A DNA stretch of 64,000 bases. Source: Nioella nitratireducens (GTDB lineage: Bacteria; Pseudomonadota; Alphaproteobacteria; Rhodobacterales; Rhodobacteraceae). Under the pieces are notes generated by a model that did not search any database, was not told where the DNA came from, and worked only from the letters and a program-made list of their open reading frames with translations. The number at the start of each line of letters is the position of its first letter. Position 1 is the stretch's first letter. Shown here piece after piece: positions 37,878-47,414 of this stretch. The stretch lies in the NCBI RefSeq assembly GCF_001879715.1, contig NZ_MNBW01000003.1, positions 1 to 64,000 of the forward strand, written 5' to 3'. The translations under genes and the position numbers were made by a program.

Positions 37878-38630
37878 TCAGACCCAGGGCAAGGCGGCGG
37901 CTTCCCGCAGGATACCCTGCGCAGCCTGGGAAAAATCGTCGCCATCCTCTTGATGCTTTGCGCCGTCGTGCAGGATCAGGGGCGGCAATAAAACAAAGGG
38001 CGCGCGGCCTCCTTTGCGGCCCCGCAGCAGGACGCGACCGGCCGGGCGGCCAATGCGCGGCACCAGCGGGCGCAGCATCAGCGAACCAAGCCGTGGCACC
38101 ATCGCGGCCATCATGTCGGGCAGGCGGTCGGCCGCCTGGATCATCGTCAGCCAGCCCTTGGGGGCAAGGCGGCGGGCGGCGACCTCTACCCAGTCTGTCA
38201 AGGGCGTTTCCTCGCGCAGGGCGGCCTCGCGGCCCGTGTCCCCGGCGGGTGTTCCGGCCCCGGCGCGATAATAGGGCGGGTTGGCGATGACGTGGTCGAA
38301 GTGCTGTTGACGCAAGCTGTCGGGCAGCGCGGCAAGGTCTGCGGTGACGATCCGGGCGCTGTCGCCAAGGTTGCGGTGGGCCAGATCGGCATAGTCGGCC
38401 TGCCGTTCGACCCCGGTCAGCGTCAGGTCCGGAACGCGGGCCGACAGGCACAGCGACGCCACGCCCGCGCCGCAGCCCAATTCCAGAACGCTTTGGCCGG
38501 GCCGGGCTTCGACGGCGGCGGCCAGCAGAACCGGATCGGTGGCGGCACGGTATCCGTCGCGGGGCTGCCACGCATGGACCCGCCCGCCAAGGAAGGCGTC
38601 ACGGGTCAGGGCGTTCCGGGCAAAGCCCAT
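37878..38630 (-). CDS. Class I SAM-dependent methyltransferase (TrmN6/YfiC-like)
   Basis: A 250-residue methyltransferase. Motif I is VLELGCGAGVASLCLS (about 48-63). The acidic motif II follows (LTGVERQADYADLA). IANPPYY (about 115-121) is the N/D-P-P-Y catalytic motif of amino-methyltransferases acting on adenine N6 or glutamine. The family near TrmN6 modifies A37 of tRNA1Val in E. coli; the exact target here is unproven. The ATG shares one base with the TGA of the DUF2007 gene (TGATG). Confidence 0.85.
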   Translation of the reverse strand: MGFARNALTRDAFLGGRVHAWQPRDGYRAATDPVLLAAAVEARPGQSVLELGCGAGVASLCLSARVPDLTLTGVERQADYADLAHRNLGDSARIVTADLAALPDSLRQQHFDHVIANPPYYRAGAGTPAGDTGREAALREETPLTDWVEVAARRLAPKGWLTMIQAADRLPDMMAAMVPRLGSLMLRPLVPRIGRPAGRVLLRGRKGGRAPFVLLPPLILHDGAKHQEDGDDFSQAAQGILREAAALPWV

Positions 38631-38848
38631 CAGGGGCGCCCGAAGGGAATGCCATTGTCGCGCATCGCGCGTTCGGCGGCGATCATGTCGCCCTCGCGCA
38701 CCATCAGGCGGCGCGGCAATACGCCAAGGGAGCCTTCGAGCACGCTCATATGGACGTCCAACTCGAACACCTCTATACCCTCGCCCGATAAGAGCGCCGA
38801 GGCGAAGGCGATCACGGTCGGATCGGTGCTGCGCAACAGTTCTTTCAT
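38630..38848 (-). CDS. DUF2007 family small protein
   Basis: A 72-residue protein starting MKELLRSTDPTVIAFASALL with the pattern LEGSLGVLPRRLMV in the middle, matching the DUF2007 family (proposed prokaryotic signal-transducing protein). It is coupled to the methyltransferase by a TGATG overlap. The ispB gene is divergent, 56 bp away. Function unknown. Confidence 0.85.
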   Translation of the reverse strand: MKELLRSTDPTVIAFASALLSGEGIEVFELDVHMSVLEGSLGVLPRRLMVREGDMIAAERAMRDNGIPFGRP

Positions 38849-38904
38849 GCAAGGGCAGATAGGCCCCAAACGCCCGCTTGTCGAGAGAAGGAAACACCCC
38901 CGGG

Positions 38905-39906
38905 ATGACCGTCGCAGATACCGCAACCAAACCCCATGACCGCCTTCGAGAGTATCTTGCCGAGGATTTGCAGGCGGTAAATGCACTGATCCGCACGCGG
39001 ATGGCCTCGGAACACGCACCCCGGATACCGGAAGTGACAGCGCATCTGGTCGAGGCGGGGGGCAAGCGGATTCGTCCGATGATGACCTTGGCCGCGGCGC
39101 GGCTTTGCGGCTACGAGGGCGCCTATCATCAGGTGCTGGCGGCAACGGTGGAATTCATCCACACCGCGACGCTGTTGCATGACGATGTGGTCGACGAAAG
39201 CGCGCAGCGCCGGGGGCGACCGACCGCTAACCTGTTGTGGGATAACAAATCTTCCGTTCTGGTCGGCGATTACCTGTTCGCCCGGTCGTTCCAGTTGATG
39301 GTGGAATGCGGGTCGCTGCGGGTGATGGAAATCCTGTCGAACGCGTCCGCGACGATTGCCGAGGGCGAGGTGTTGCAGTTGACGGCTGCACAGAACTTGG
39401 CGACGGGAGAGGACATCTACCGTCAGGTTATCAAAGGAAAAACCGCCGCTCTGTTCGAGGCGGCGACCGAAGTGGGTGGTGTCATCGCGGGCGCGCCCGA
39501 GGCACAGGTGACGGCGCTGGCGCGCTATGGCGATGCACTTGGGATGAGCTTTCAGATCGTCGATGACCTGCTGGATTACGGTGGTGCATCAGGCGCCATG
39601 GGCAAGAACACCGGAGACGATTTTCGCGAGCGAAAACTGACACTTCCGGTGATCAAGGCCGTGGCCAAGGCGGATGGTGAAGAGCGCGCCTTCTGGCTGA
39701 GGACCATCGAGAAGGGGCGTCAGGAAGACGGCGATCTGGACCATGCGATGGCGCTGCTGAAGCGGCATGGTGCGCTGGAAGAAACGCGGGAAGAGGCGTT
39801 GCAGTATCGCGATCAGGCCAAGGCGGCGCTGGCGGAATTGCCGAACCATCCGCTGCGCGACATGCTGTCCGATCTGGCCGATTACGTCGTTGCACGGGTC
39901 ACCTGA
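38905..39906 (+). CDS. ispB: Polyprenyl diphosphate synthase (ubiquinone side chain)
   Basis: It elongates farnesyl diphosphate with isopentenyl diphosphate to the long chain of ubiquinone (decaprenyl in this order). The 333 residues include GGKRIRPMM at the substrate site. The first Asp-rich motif is LLHDDVVDESA (Asp93, 94, 97) and the second is QIVDDLLDYGG (Asp220, 221, 224). The A residue two positions before the first DDxxD is typical of long-chain enzymes. Start 38905 is chosen by family alignment. Confidence 0.92.
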   Translation: MTVADTATKPHDRLREYLAEDLQAVNALIRTRMASEHAPRIPEVTAHLVEAGGKRIRPMMTLAAARLCGYEGAYHQVLAATVEFIHTATLLHDDVVDESAQRRGRPTANLLWDNKSSVLVGDYLFARSFQLMVECGSLRVMEILSNASATIAEGEVLQLTAAQNLATGEDIYRQVIKGKTAALFEAATEVGGVIAGAPEAQVTALARYGDALGMSFQIVDDLLDYGGASGAMGKNTGDDFRERKLTLPVIKAVAKADGEERAFWLRTIEKGRQEDGDLDHAMALLKRHGALEETREEALQYRDQAKAALAELPNHPLRDMLSDLADYVVARVT

Positions 39907-39916
39907 GCCGCGTTTT

Positions 39917-39976
39917 CCGACACGGCTGTCGGTTGTTTCCGACGCTTGTGTCGGTTTTTTCTGACAGGGTTGTCGG
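39917..39976. repeat. Three tandem hairpins with 22-bp period between ispB and ispE
   Basis: Three units begin at 39917, 39939 and 39961. Each is a short inverted repeat of the form CCGACA-N4-TGTCGG or a close variant: CCGACACGGCTGTCGG, CCGACGCTTGTGTCGG and CTGACAGGGTTGTCGG, separated by TTGTTT and TTTTTT. The spacing is exactly 22 bp. The array sits between two convergent genes, where bidirectional terminators are expected; the T-run after the second hairpin supports termination for ispB. Confidence 0.75.
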
Positions 39977-39980
39977 AAAA

Positions 39981-40811
39981 TCAGCCGTCCATCAGCGCCG
40001 TCGCGGCCACCCACCAGTCGGGATGATCGGCGGCAAGGGCGCGGGCTGCGCGGGTGGCCTGCGCCTCGGTCTCGAACAATCCGAAACAGGTGGCGCCTGA
40101 CCCGCTCATCCGGGCGAGCGCCGCGTCCTGGTGGCGTAGGGCGGTGAGCGTTTCCATCACGGCGGGGGCGTGCGCGCGGGCGGGCGGTTCGAGGTCGTTA
40201 CGCTGATGCGCGAGCCACGCGAGGAAGCTGGCGAAATCGGTCCACGCCGGGGCGGCCATTGGCGGGTTGTCCTTGCGTGCGAGCGCGGCGAAAACCGGCC
40301 CGGTCGGCACCGACACGCGGGGGTTCACCAGAACCGCGAACACCGGGGGCAGGGGCGGCACCGGCGACAGGCTGTCGCCGATCCCCTGCATCCGTTGCGG
40401 CGCGGATGACAGGCAGACGGGAACGTCCGCGCCAAGGCGCAGACACTCGTCGACCGAGGGCAGGCACTGCTCCCAGAGCCGCGCCAGACCGCGCAGGGCG
40501 GCGGCGGCATCGGCAGAGCCGCCTCCGATCCCGGCGGCATGGGGCAGGTGTTTATCCAGCGTGATGCGCGCACCGCGCGACGGGCCAAGGAGGGCGGCGG
40601 CGCGCAAGATCAGGTTCTCTGGGCCGACCGGCACGCCGCTGGCCATGGGGCCTGTGACGCTGAGCGATATTTCATCGGCCGCTTGCATCCGCAGGTCATC
40701 GCCGGTGTCGCGGGCAAAAACGACCAACGAGTCGAGCAGGTGGTAGCCATCCGCCCGTTGGCCGGTCACGTGCAGCGCAAGGTTGATCTTGGCTGGCGCG
40801 CGCTCTTCCAT
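39981..40811 (-). CDS. ispE: 4-diphosphocytidyl-2-C-methyl-D-erythritol kinase
   Basis: This GHMP kinase of the MEP isoprenoid pathway phosphorylates CDP-methylerythritol. It starts [24 protein letters not shown], with the substrate-binding KINL and GYH. The ATP motif [19 protein letters not shown] and the C-terminal [12 protein letters not shown] follow. The ATG shares a base with the stop of the upstream TPR gene (TGATG); a GTG one codon earlier is possible. It is convergent with ispB, another isoprenoid gene. Confidence 0.93.
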   Translation of the reverse strand: MEERAPAKINLALHVTGQRADGYHLLDSLVVFARDTGDDLRMQAADEISLSVTGPMASGVPVGPENLILRAAALLGPSRGARITLDKHLPHAAGIGGGSADAAAALRGLARLWEQCLPSVDECLRLGADVPVCLSSAPQRMQGIGDSLSPVPPLPPVFAVLVNPRVSVPTGPVFAALARKDNPPMAAPAWTDFASFLAWLAHQRNDLEPPARAHAPAVMETLTALRHQDAALARMSGSGATCFGLFETEAQATRAARALAADHPDWWVAATALMDG

Positions 40812-42511
40812 CACTCGACGGGCTGCCCCTGTTCCTGTTCCAGAACCGCATCAAGACCGATGTCGAGCTTGAGGCGTATCCGGTCGGCATCGGCGGGGTC
40901 AGGGTCGAACGAGAGCGCACGGCTCCATTGGAATTCCGCCTCGCGGGTTCGGCCCACCATCCAGTAGACGTCGCCCAGATGGTCGTTCAGGATCGGGTCA
41001 TTCGGCGTCAGGGCAAGGGCGCGTTCCATCGGCGCCACAGCATCTTCGTAGCGGCCAAGCTGGAAATAGACCCAACCGAGCGAGTCGACGATATAGCCAT
41101 TGTCCGGCCGCGCGGCGACGGCGCGCTGGATCATGTCGAGCGCTTCATCCAGATCGCGGCCCTGTTCGATCAGGGAATAGCCAAGGTAATTCAGAACGTT
41201 GGGCTGGTCGGGTTCCAATTCCAATGCATGGCGGAAATCGGCCTCGGCGGCATCCCATTGGCCGGTGCGTTCATAGCTGATGGCGCGGGCATAGAACAGG
41301 AACCAATAACGCGACTGGTCGGTGTCGATCAGCCCGATCGCGGCGGTATACGCGGCGATGGCGTCGTCGAACTGTTCCTGGCGGCGCAGAACATCGCCAA
41401 GGGCGGTGTGCACCGACGCAAGGTCGGGATAGTCGCGGGCAAGGGATTGCAGAACCTCGACGGCCGCTTCCTGACGATCAAGCTGGAACAGGGCTTCGGA
41501 CCGGCCTTGTTCGGCCTCGACGAAAAGCGGGCTTTCGCGCGGCACGAGGCCATAGACCTCGACCGCCATCTGGTATTGCCGGGCGTCGGACAGGATATTC
41601 CCCGCCAGCAGCAGCGATTGGATATGGCCGGGATCAATGGCATGGGCGGCGCGGGCATAGACCAGCGGCAGGGTGGTGCCCGCATCGCTGCCCAAGACGC
41701 GGGCCAGCGAAAAGAAGACCTCGGCCATCCCCTGTTCCGGGGTCACGATGAAATCATACGGGCGGGTCGGATCCGCCGCGATCTGGGCGCGCAGTTCGAT
41801 CAAGCTTTGGTCGGCATCGCGCACAAGGGCCTGATCCAGCAGGGCAAGCGCATCATCGGCCCGATCAAGTTGCACCAGCACCTGTGCGTGGGCCTGAATC
41901 CCGCGTGACGAAAGTTGCAGCGGGCCGTAGACCTCGCCCGAGAAGATCGCCATGGCCCCCTCGAAATCGCCGACCGAGGCGCGGGCAAGGCCAAGCTGGT
42001 AAGGCACGAGGCCCGCCAGCGGGCTGTTGTCGTCGATCATCGCCTCGAAGGTCTGGCTGGCGCGGCTCATGTCTCCCTCGGCGAGGTAGAGCCATGCTTC
42101 GAGCAGCGGGTCGATCAGCGGCCCGGCCCCGGATTGGGCGACGGCGGCCTCGGCGGCGCCAGCAAGGTCGCCTGCGCGAACGCGGTTCACCTGATCGACG
42201 AGATTGGCGAAGTCGCGTTCATCGGCATCGTCGGGCACACGGTCGGTATAGCTGCCGGCGCTGTCCCAATCGCCGATGGCGGCGAAGGCCAGCATCGCGT
42301 CGCCGATCAGGCGCACGTTGTCGGGGTCGGCCTGTAGCAGGCGTTCGAACTGGCGCGCGGCTTCGCGGTGGTCGCCCGAGATCGCGGCAGACCGGGCCGC
42401 CAGATAGGCCCCGGCGAGCCCCGGCTGATCCAGCGGCACTGTCGTTTGCGAGACGGCGGGGGCACCAAGGCACAGGCCCAGGATCAGGGTGAAACGGGAC
42501 AGCATACGCAT
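40811..42511 (-). CDS. Exported tetratricopeptide repeat protein
   Basis: A 566-residue protein with a signal peptide (about 1-22, [16 protein letters not shown]) and TPR-like helical repeats throughout. Clear TPR units occur near the C-terminus, for example [40 protein letters not shown] and [22 protein letters not shown] arrays mediate protein contacts, so an envelope assembly role is plausible. AGGAGG lies five bases before the first of two possible ATG codons. It is coupled to ispE, a common pairing in Rhodobacterales. Confidence 0.85.
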   Translation of the reverse strand: MRMLSRFTLILGLCLGAPAVSQTTVPLDQPGLAGAYLAARSAAISGDHREAARQFERLLQADPDNVRLIGDAMLAFAAIGDWDSAGSYTDRVPDDADERDFANLVDQVNRVRAGDLAGAAEAAVAQSGAGPLIDPLLEAWLYLAEGDMSRASQTFEAMIDDNSPLAGLVPYQLGLARASVGDFEGAMAIFSGEVYGPLQLSSRGIQAHAQVLVQLDRADDALALLDQALVRDADQSLIELRAQIAADPTRPYDFIVTPEQGMAEVFFSLARVLGSDAGTTLPLVYARAAHAIDPGHIQSLLLAGNILSDARQYQMAVEVYGLVPRESPLFVEAEQGRSEALFQLDRQEAAVEVLQSLARDYPDLASVHTALGDVLRRQEQFDDAIAAYTAAIGLIDTDQSRYWFLFYARAISYERTGQWDAAEADFRHALELEPDQPNVLNYLGYSLIEQGRDLDEALDMIQRAVAARPDNGYIVDSLGWVYFQLGRYEDAVAPMERALALTPNDPILNDHLGDVYWMVGRTREAEFQWSRALSFDPDPADADRIRLKLDIGLDAVLEQEQGQPVE

Positions 42512-42569
42512 TGGAACCTCCTGCTCGGTTTGCGCCCGAGACTAGGTGCGACTGCCCCCGGACGCAATG

Positions 42570-42598
42570 CGGGGCGCCACCTGGGCGCCCCGTTTTTT
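42570..42598 (+). terminator. Terminator-like hairpin, orientation opposite to neighbours
   Basis: A perfect 9-bp stem CGGGGCGCC/GGCGCCCCG with a five-base loop is followed by TTTTTT on the plus strand only. The genes on both sides are on the minus strand. It may still act after etfQO as a weak, T-less stop or mRNA-stabilising stem, or it may block antisense transcription. Confidence 0.5.
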
Positions 42599-42619
42599 GC
42601 CGTCCTGTCAGGGAAGTGA

Positions 42620-44269
<1,650 letters not shown>

Positions 44270-44454
44270 TCCTGCGTATCCTCCGGCTCGGCGCCGCGAG
44301 GCGCTTGTCTGGCTGAAAAAATCTTCCAGTTGGGGTAACGCCCCTGTCGTGGCGCGTCAATTGCGACGCAACATCCCTTTGCCCTATCGGTGGCGCAGCC
44401 TAACTATGTTTCGTCGCTTGTTAGCGCCAACGGAAACTTTTATCGGAGGCCCCG

Positions 44455-44757
44455 ATGGCTGTTCGCGTTTTGTTCCTTTTGGTCGCCGCCCTCGGCGCGG
44501 TGATTCCGATGCGCTTTTTCCTAGCGTGGTTCGGCGAGAACGGGTTTACCATCACGGGCATGGTGGCGGCATGGCACACCAACGCCGCCAGTTCCGGCCT
44601 GGTCTGGGACCTGACCATCGCCGCCGGTGCGCTGACGCTCTGGGTGCTGATCGAAACGATCCTCGACCGCAACTGGTGGGGGCTTGTTGCCATCCCCGCG
44701 ACCTTCTGCATCGGGGTAAGCTGTGGTCTGCCGCTCTATCTCGCTCTGCGCCGTTAA
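44455..44757 (+). CDS. DUF2834 membrane protein
   Basis: A 100-residue protein with three hydrophobic segments. FFLAWFGENGFTITGMVAAW is followed by NAASSGLVWDLTIAAGALTLW, the DUF2834 pattern (N-x3-S-S-x2-W-D-L). A GGAGGCCCC stretch precedes the ATG. Function unknown; members are small inner-membrane proteins in many proteobacteria and cyanobacteria. Confidence 0.85.
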   Translation: MAVRVLFLLVAALGAVIPMRFFLAWFGENGFTITGMVAAWHTNAASSGLVWDLTIAAGALTLWVLIETILDRNWWGLVAIPATFCIGVSCGLPLYLALRR

Positions 44758-44788
44758 CACAGCATTAAGGTTAACGCGCGCCCTGCTG

Positions 44789-44811
44789 CCTTCTTCTTGG
44801 CAAAAATACTC
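44789..44811 (-). repeat. Dispersed repeat, TTGCCAAGAAGAAGG copy
   Basis: Read on the minus strand this is GAGTATTTTTGCC followed by AAGAAGAAGG. It matches 60366-60388 in 21 of 23 positions. Both copies lie outside genes. This word resembles a common intergenic element of Rhodobacterales genomes. Confidence 0.6.
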
Positions 44812-44901
44812 AAATTTCGACGCCAGCCGATCAAGCCGCCGCTCTCCATTCCAGGACATGGCGAACTGGACCGCAGGGTGCCCCCGCGGTCCGCTTTCGC
44901 A

Positions 44902-45879
44902 TCACACAGTCAGGATCGTCGATCCGGTCGTCTTGCGGGCTTCCAGCGCGCGGTGCGCTTCGGCCACGTCTTCCAACGGGAAGCGTTGGTCGATGCGGAT
45001 CGTCACGTCGCCCGCCAGCACCTTGTCGAAAAGCTTTCGCGCCATTTGCTGGCAGGTCTCGTGGTCGGCGATATGTGTGAACAGCGTCGGCCGGGTGATC
45101 TTGAGCGAGCCCTTGCCCGCCAGCAGGGTCAGAGGGACCGGGTCCACCGGGCCCGAGGCATTGCCGAAGGAGATCATCATCCCAAGCGGTTTGAGGCTGT
45201 CGATCGAGCCTTCGAACGTGTCTTTGCCCACAGCATCCATCACCACGTCAACGCCTTTGCCGCCCGTGAGTTCCCGCACGCGTGCGGCCCAGTCCTCGGT
45301 CCGGTAGTTGATGCAATGGGCCGCGCCGTGGTCGAGCGCGAGCTGGCATTTTTCATCCGTGCCTGCCGTGCCGATCAGGGTGATGCCCTCGGACCGCGCC
45401 CATTGGCAGGCAATCAGGCCAACGCCGCCTGCCGCGGCGTGAAACAGCACCGTGTCGCCCGCCTTGATCGGGGTGGTGCGGCGGAAAAGATAGTTAACGG
45501 TCAGGCCCTTCAGCATCATCGCCGCGCCTTCTTCGAAGGAAATGCCGTCTGGCAGGGGGCAGACCTGGGCCGCGGGCATCACGCGCGCTTCGGCGTAGGC
45601 GCCGGGGGGTGTCGCCGCATAGGCCGCGCGGTCGCCGACCTTGAGATGCGTCACGCCCTCGCCCACGGCCTCGATCACGCCCGCCGCTTCCATGCCAAGG
45701 ACATGGGGCAGCGCCATCGGATAAAGACCGGTGCGCTGGTAGACGTCGATGAAGTTGAGCCCGATGGCCTTGTGGCGGATCAGTACCTCGCCCGGCCCTG
45801 GCGCGTTCAGCTCGGTCGTCAGCGGTTTGAATTGCTCCGGCCCGCCATGCGCGTCGATCACCATGGATTTTACGTTCAT
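44902..45879 (-). CDS. qor: NADPH:quinone reductase (zeta-crystallin-like MDR)
   Basis: A 325-residue medium-chain dehydrogenase/reductase without zinc ligands. IGLNFIDVYQRTGLYP is near the N-terminus. VLFHAAAGGVGLIACQWA holds the NADPH-binding AAxGGVG, and GMMISFGNASGPV follows. It reduces quinones by one or two electrons using NADPH. Start 45879 has GGGAGGGACC upstream; an in-frame codon 14 residues earlier is less likely. Confidence 0.92.
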   Translation of the reverse strand: MNVKSMVIDAHGGPEQFKPLTTELNAPGPGEVLIRHKAIGLNFIDVYQRTGLYPMALPHVLGMEAAGVIEAVGEGVTHLKVGDRAAYAATPPGAYAEARVMPAAQVCPLPDGISFEEGAAMMLKGLTVNYLFRRTTPIKAGDTVLFHAAAGGVGLIACQWARSEGITLIGTAGTDEKCQLALDHGAAHCINYRTEDWAARVRELTGGKGVDVVMDAVGKDTFEGSIDSLKPLGMMISFGNASGPVDPVPLTLLAGKGSLKITRPTLFTHIADHETCQQMARKLFDKVLAGDVTIRIDQRFPLEDVAEAHRALEARKTTGSTILTV

Positions 45880-46016
45880 GGGTGGTCCCTCCCTCCCTCG
45901 CGTGAGATTTCGTTGTGACAAGAGCTAAGACGGCGCGCCCCCCAAGTCGAGTATCGCTTTGAATTTTCCGCGCGGGGTGCTACGGCCCCACGGCAATTTG
46001 CGCGAAGGCTGACCCG

Positions 46017-47282
46017 ATGGACCATTTCCTGTATCGCAACGGCATCCTGCATGCCGAAGACGTGCCCTTGCCCGAGATCGCGGCACAAGTGGGCACGCCG
46101 TTCTACGTGTATTCCACCGCCACGCTGACCCGGCACTACCAGTTGTTCAAGGACGCGCTGGACGGAGTGCCGAACATGGTCTGTTTCGCTATGAAGGCCA
46201 ATTCCAACCAAGCGGTGCTGAAGGTGCTGGCCGGTCTGGGCGCGGGCATGGATGTGGTGTCGGGCGGCGAGTATGCACGCGCCAAGGCGGCGGGCGTGCC
46301 CGGCGAGCGGATCGTGTTTTCCGGCGTCGGCAAGACGCGGGCGGAAATGCGCGCGGCGCTGGAAGGCGGTATCCGCCAGTTCAACATCGAGAGCGAGCCG
46401 GAAATGGGGGTGCTGTCAGAGGTCGCCAGTTCCATGGGGGCGACCGCCCCCGTCACCATCCGCGTGAACCCGGATGTGGACGCGCGCACCCATGAAAAGA
46501 TTGCCACCGGCAAATCCGACAACAAGTTCGGCATCCCGATTTCGCGGGCGAAGGAGGTCTATGCCCTGGCGGCCAGCCTGCCGGGGCTGGAGGTTATCGG
46601 CATCGACGTGCATATCGGCAGCCAGTTGGTCGATCTGGAGCCCTTTGAGCAAGCCTATGCCAAGGTGGCCGAGCTGACGCGGATGCTGCGGGCCGAGGGG
46701 CATGATATCCGCCGCCTCGATCTGGGGGGCGGCTTGGGCATTCCCTATACCCGCTCGAACGAGGCGCCGCCGCTGCCCACGGACTACGGCGCGTTGATCA
46801 AGCGCTGCGTGGCGGGGCTGGATGTGGAAGTGGAGATCGAGCCGGGCCGGTTGATCGCGGGTAATGCCGGGCTGCTGGTGTCGTCAGTGATTTATCTGAA
46901 AAATGGCGAGGGGCGCGATTTTCTGATCCTTGACGCGGCGATGAACGACCTGATCCGCCCGTCGATGTACGGTGCCTATCACGATATCGACCCGGTGGTG
47001 GAACCGGCGCCGGGCGCCGGGCGTCAGCCCTATGACGTGGTCGGCCCGGTTTGCGAAAGCGGCGATACCTTTGCCAAGGGGCGCGAGTTGCCGCCGCTGG
47101 TGTCGGGCGATCTGGTCGCGTTCCGGTCTGCCGGGGCCTATGGCGCGGTGATGTCGTCGGAATACAACACCCGACCGCTGATCCCGGAAGTTCTGGTCAA
47201 GGGCGATCACGTTGCGGTCATCCGCCCGCGTCCGACATTTGACGAGATCATAAATCGCGATATCGTTCCAGAGTGGCTGTGA
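46017..47282 (+). CDS. lysA: Diaminopimelate decarboxylase
   Basis: The PLP enzyme makes L-lysine from meso-diaminopimelate. The 421 residues contain the PLP lysine in CFAMKANSNQAVLK, the phosphate-binding GGGLGIPY, EPGRLIAGNAG, and the active-site CESGDTF near the C-terminus that crosses the dimer interface. It is followed by the TIGR02302 gene. It is not next to argH and the small lipoprotein gene, unlike in many proteobacteria. Confidence 0.96.
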   Translation: MDHFLYRNGILHAEDVPLPEIAAQVGTPFYVYSTATLTRHYQLFKDALDGVPNMVCFAMKANSNQAVLKVLAGLGAGMDVVSGGEYARAKAAGVPGERIVFSGVGKTRAEMRAALEGGIRQFNIESEPEMGVLSEVASSMGATAPVTIRVNPDVDARTHEKIATGKSDNKFGIPISRAKEVYALAASLPGLEVIGIDVHIGSQLVDLEPFEQAYAKVAELTRMLRAEGHDIRRLDLGGGLGIPYTRSNEAPPLPTDYGALIKRCVAGLDVEVEIEPGRLIAGNAGLLVSSVIYLKNGEGRDFLILDAAMNDLIRPSMYGAYHDIDPVVEPAPGAGRQPYDVVGPVCESGDTFAKGRELPPLVSGDLVAFRSAGAYGAVMSSEYNTRPLIPEVLVKGDHVAVIRPRPTFDEIINRDIVPEWL

Positions 47283-47414
47283 GCCGCGCGCCGATCCGGT
47301 GTTTCGCCCGTTGCGGGGGAAACATCGGCCGAACACCGCCCGTGACAGCGGGATGAGGCGCGCCGCGACGGTCGGAACTGGCCCCCGAGGGGCCGCGCAG
47401 CGTAGAAAGGTCGT

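Noticed and set aside
39917..39976. Tandem repeat considered as a CRISPR array
   Set aside because: Units are only 16-22 bp, are themselves inverted repeats, have no unique spacers of 30 bp or more, and no cas genes are near.
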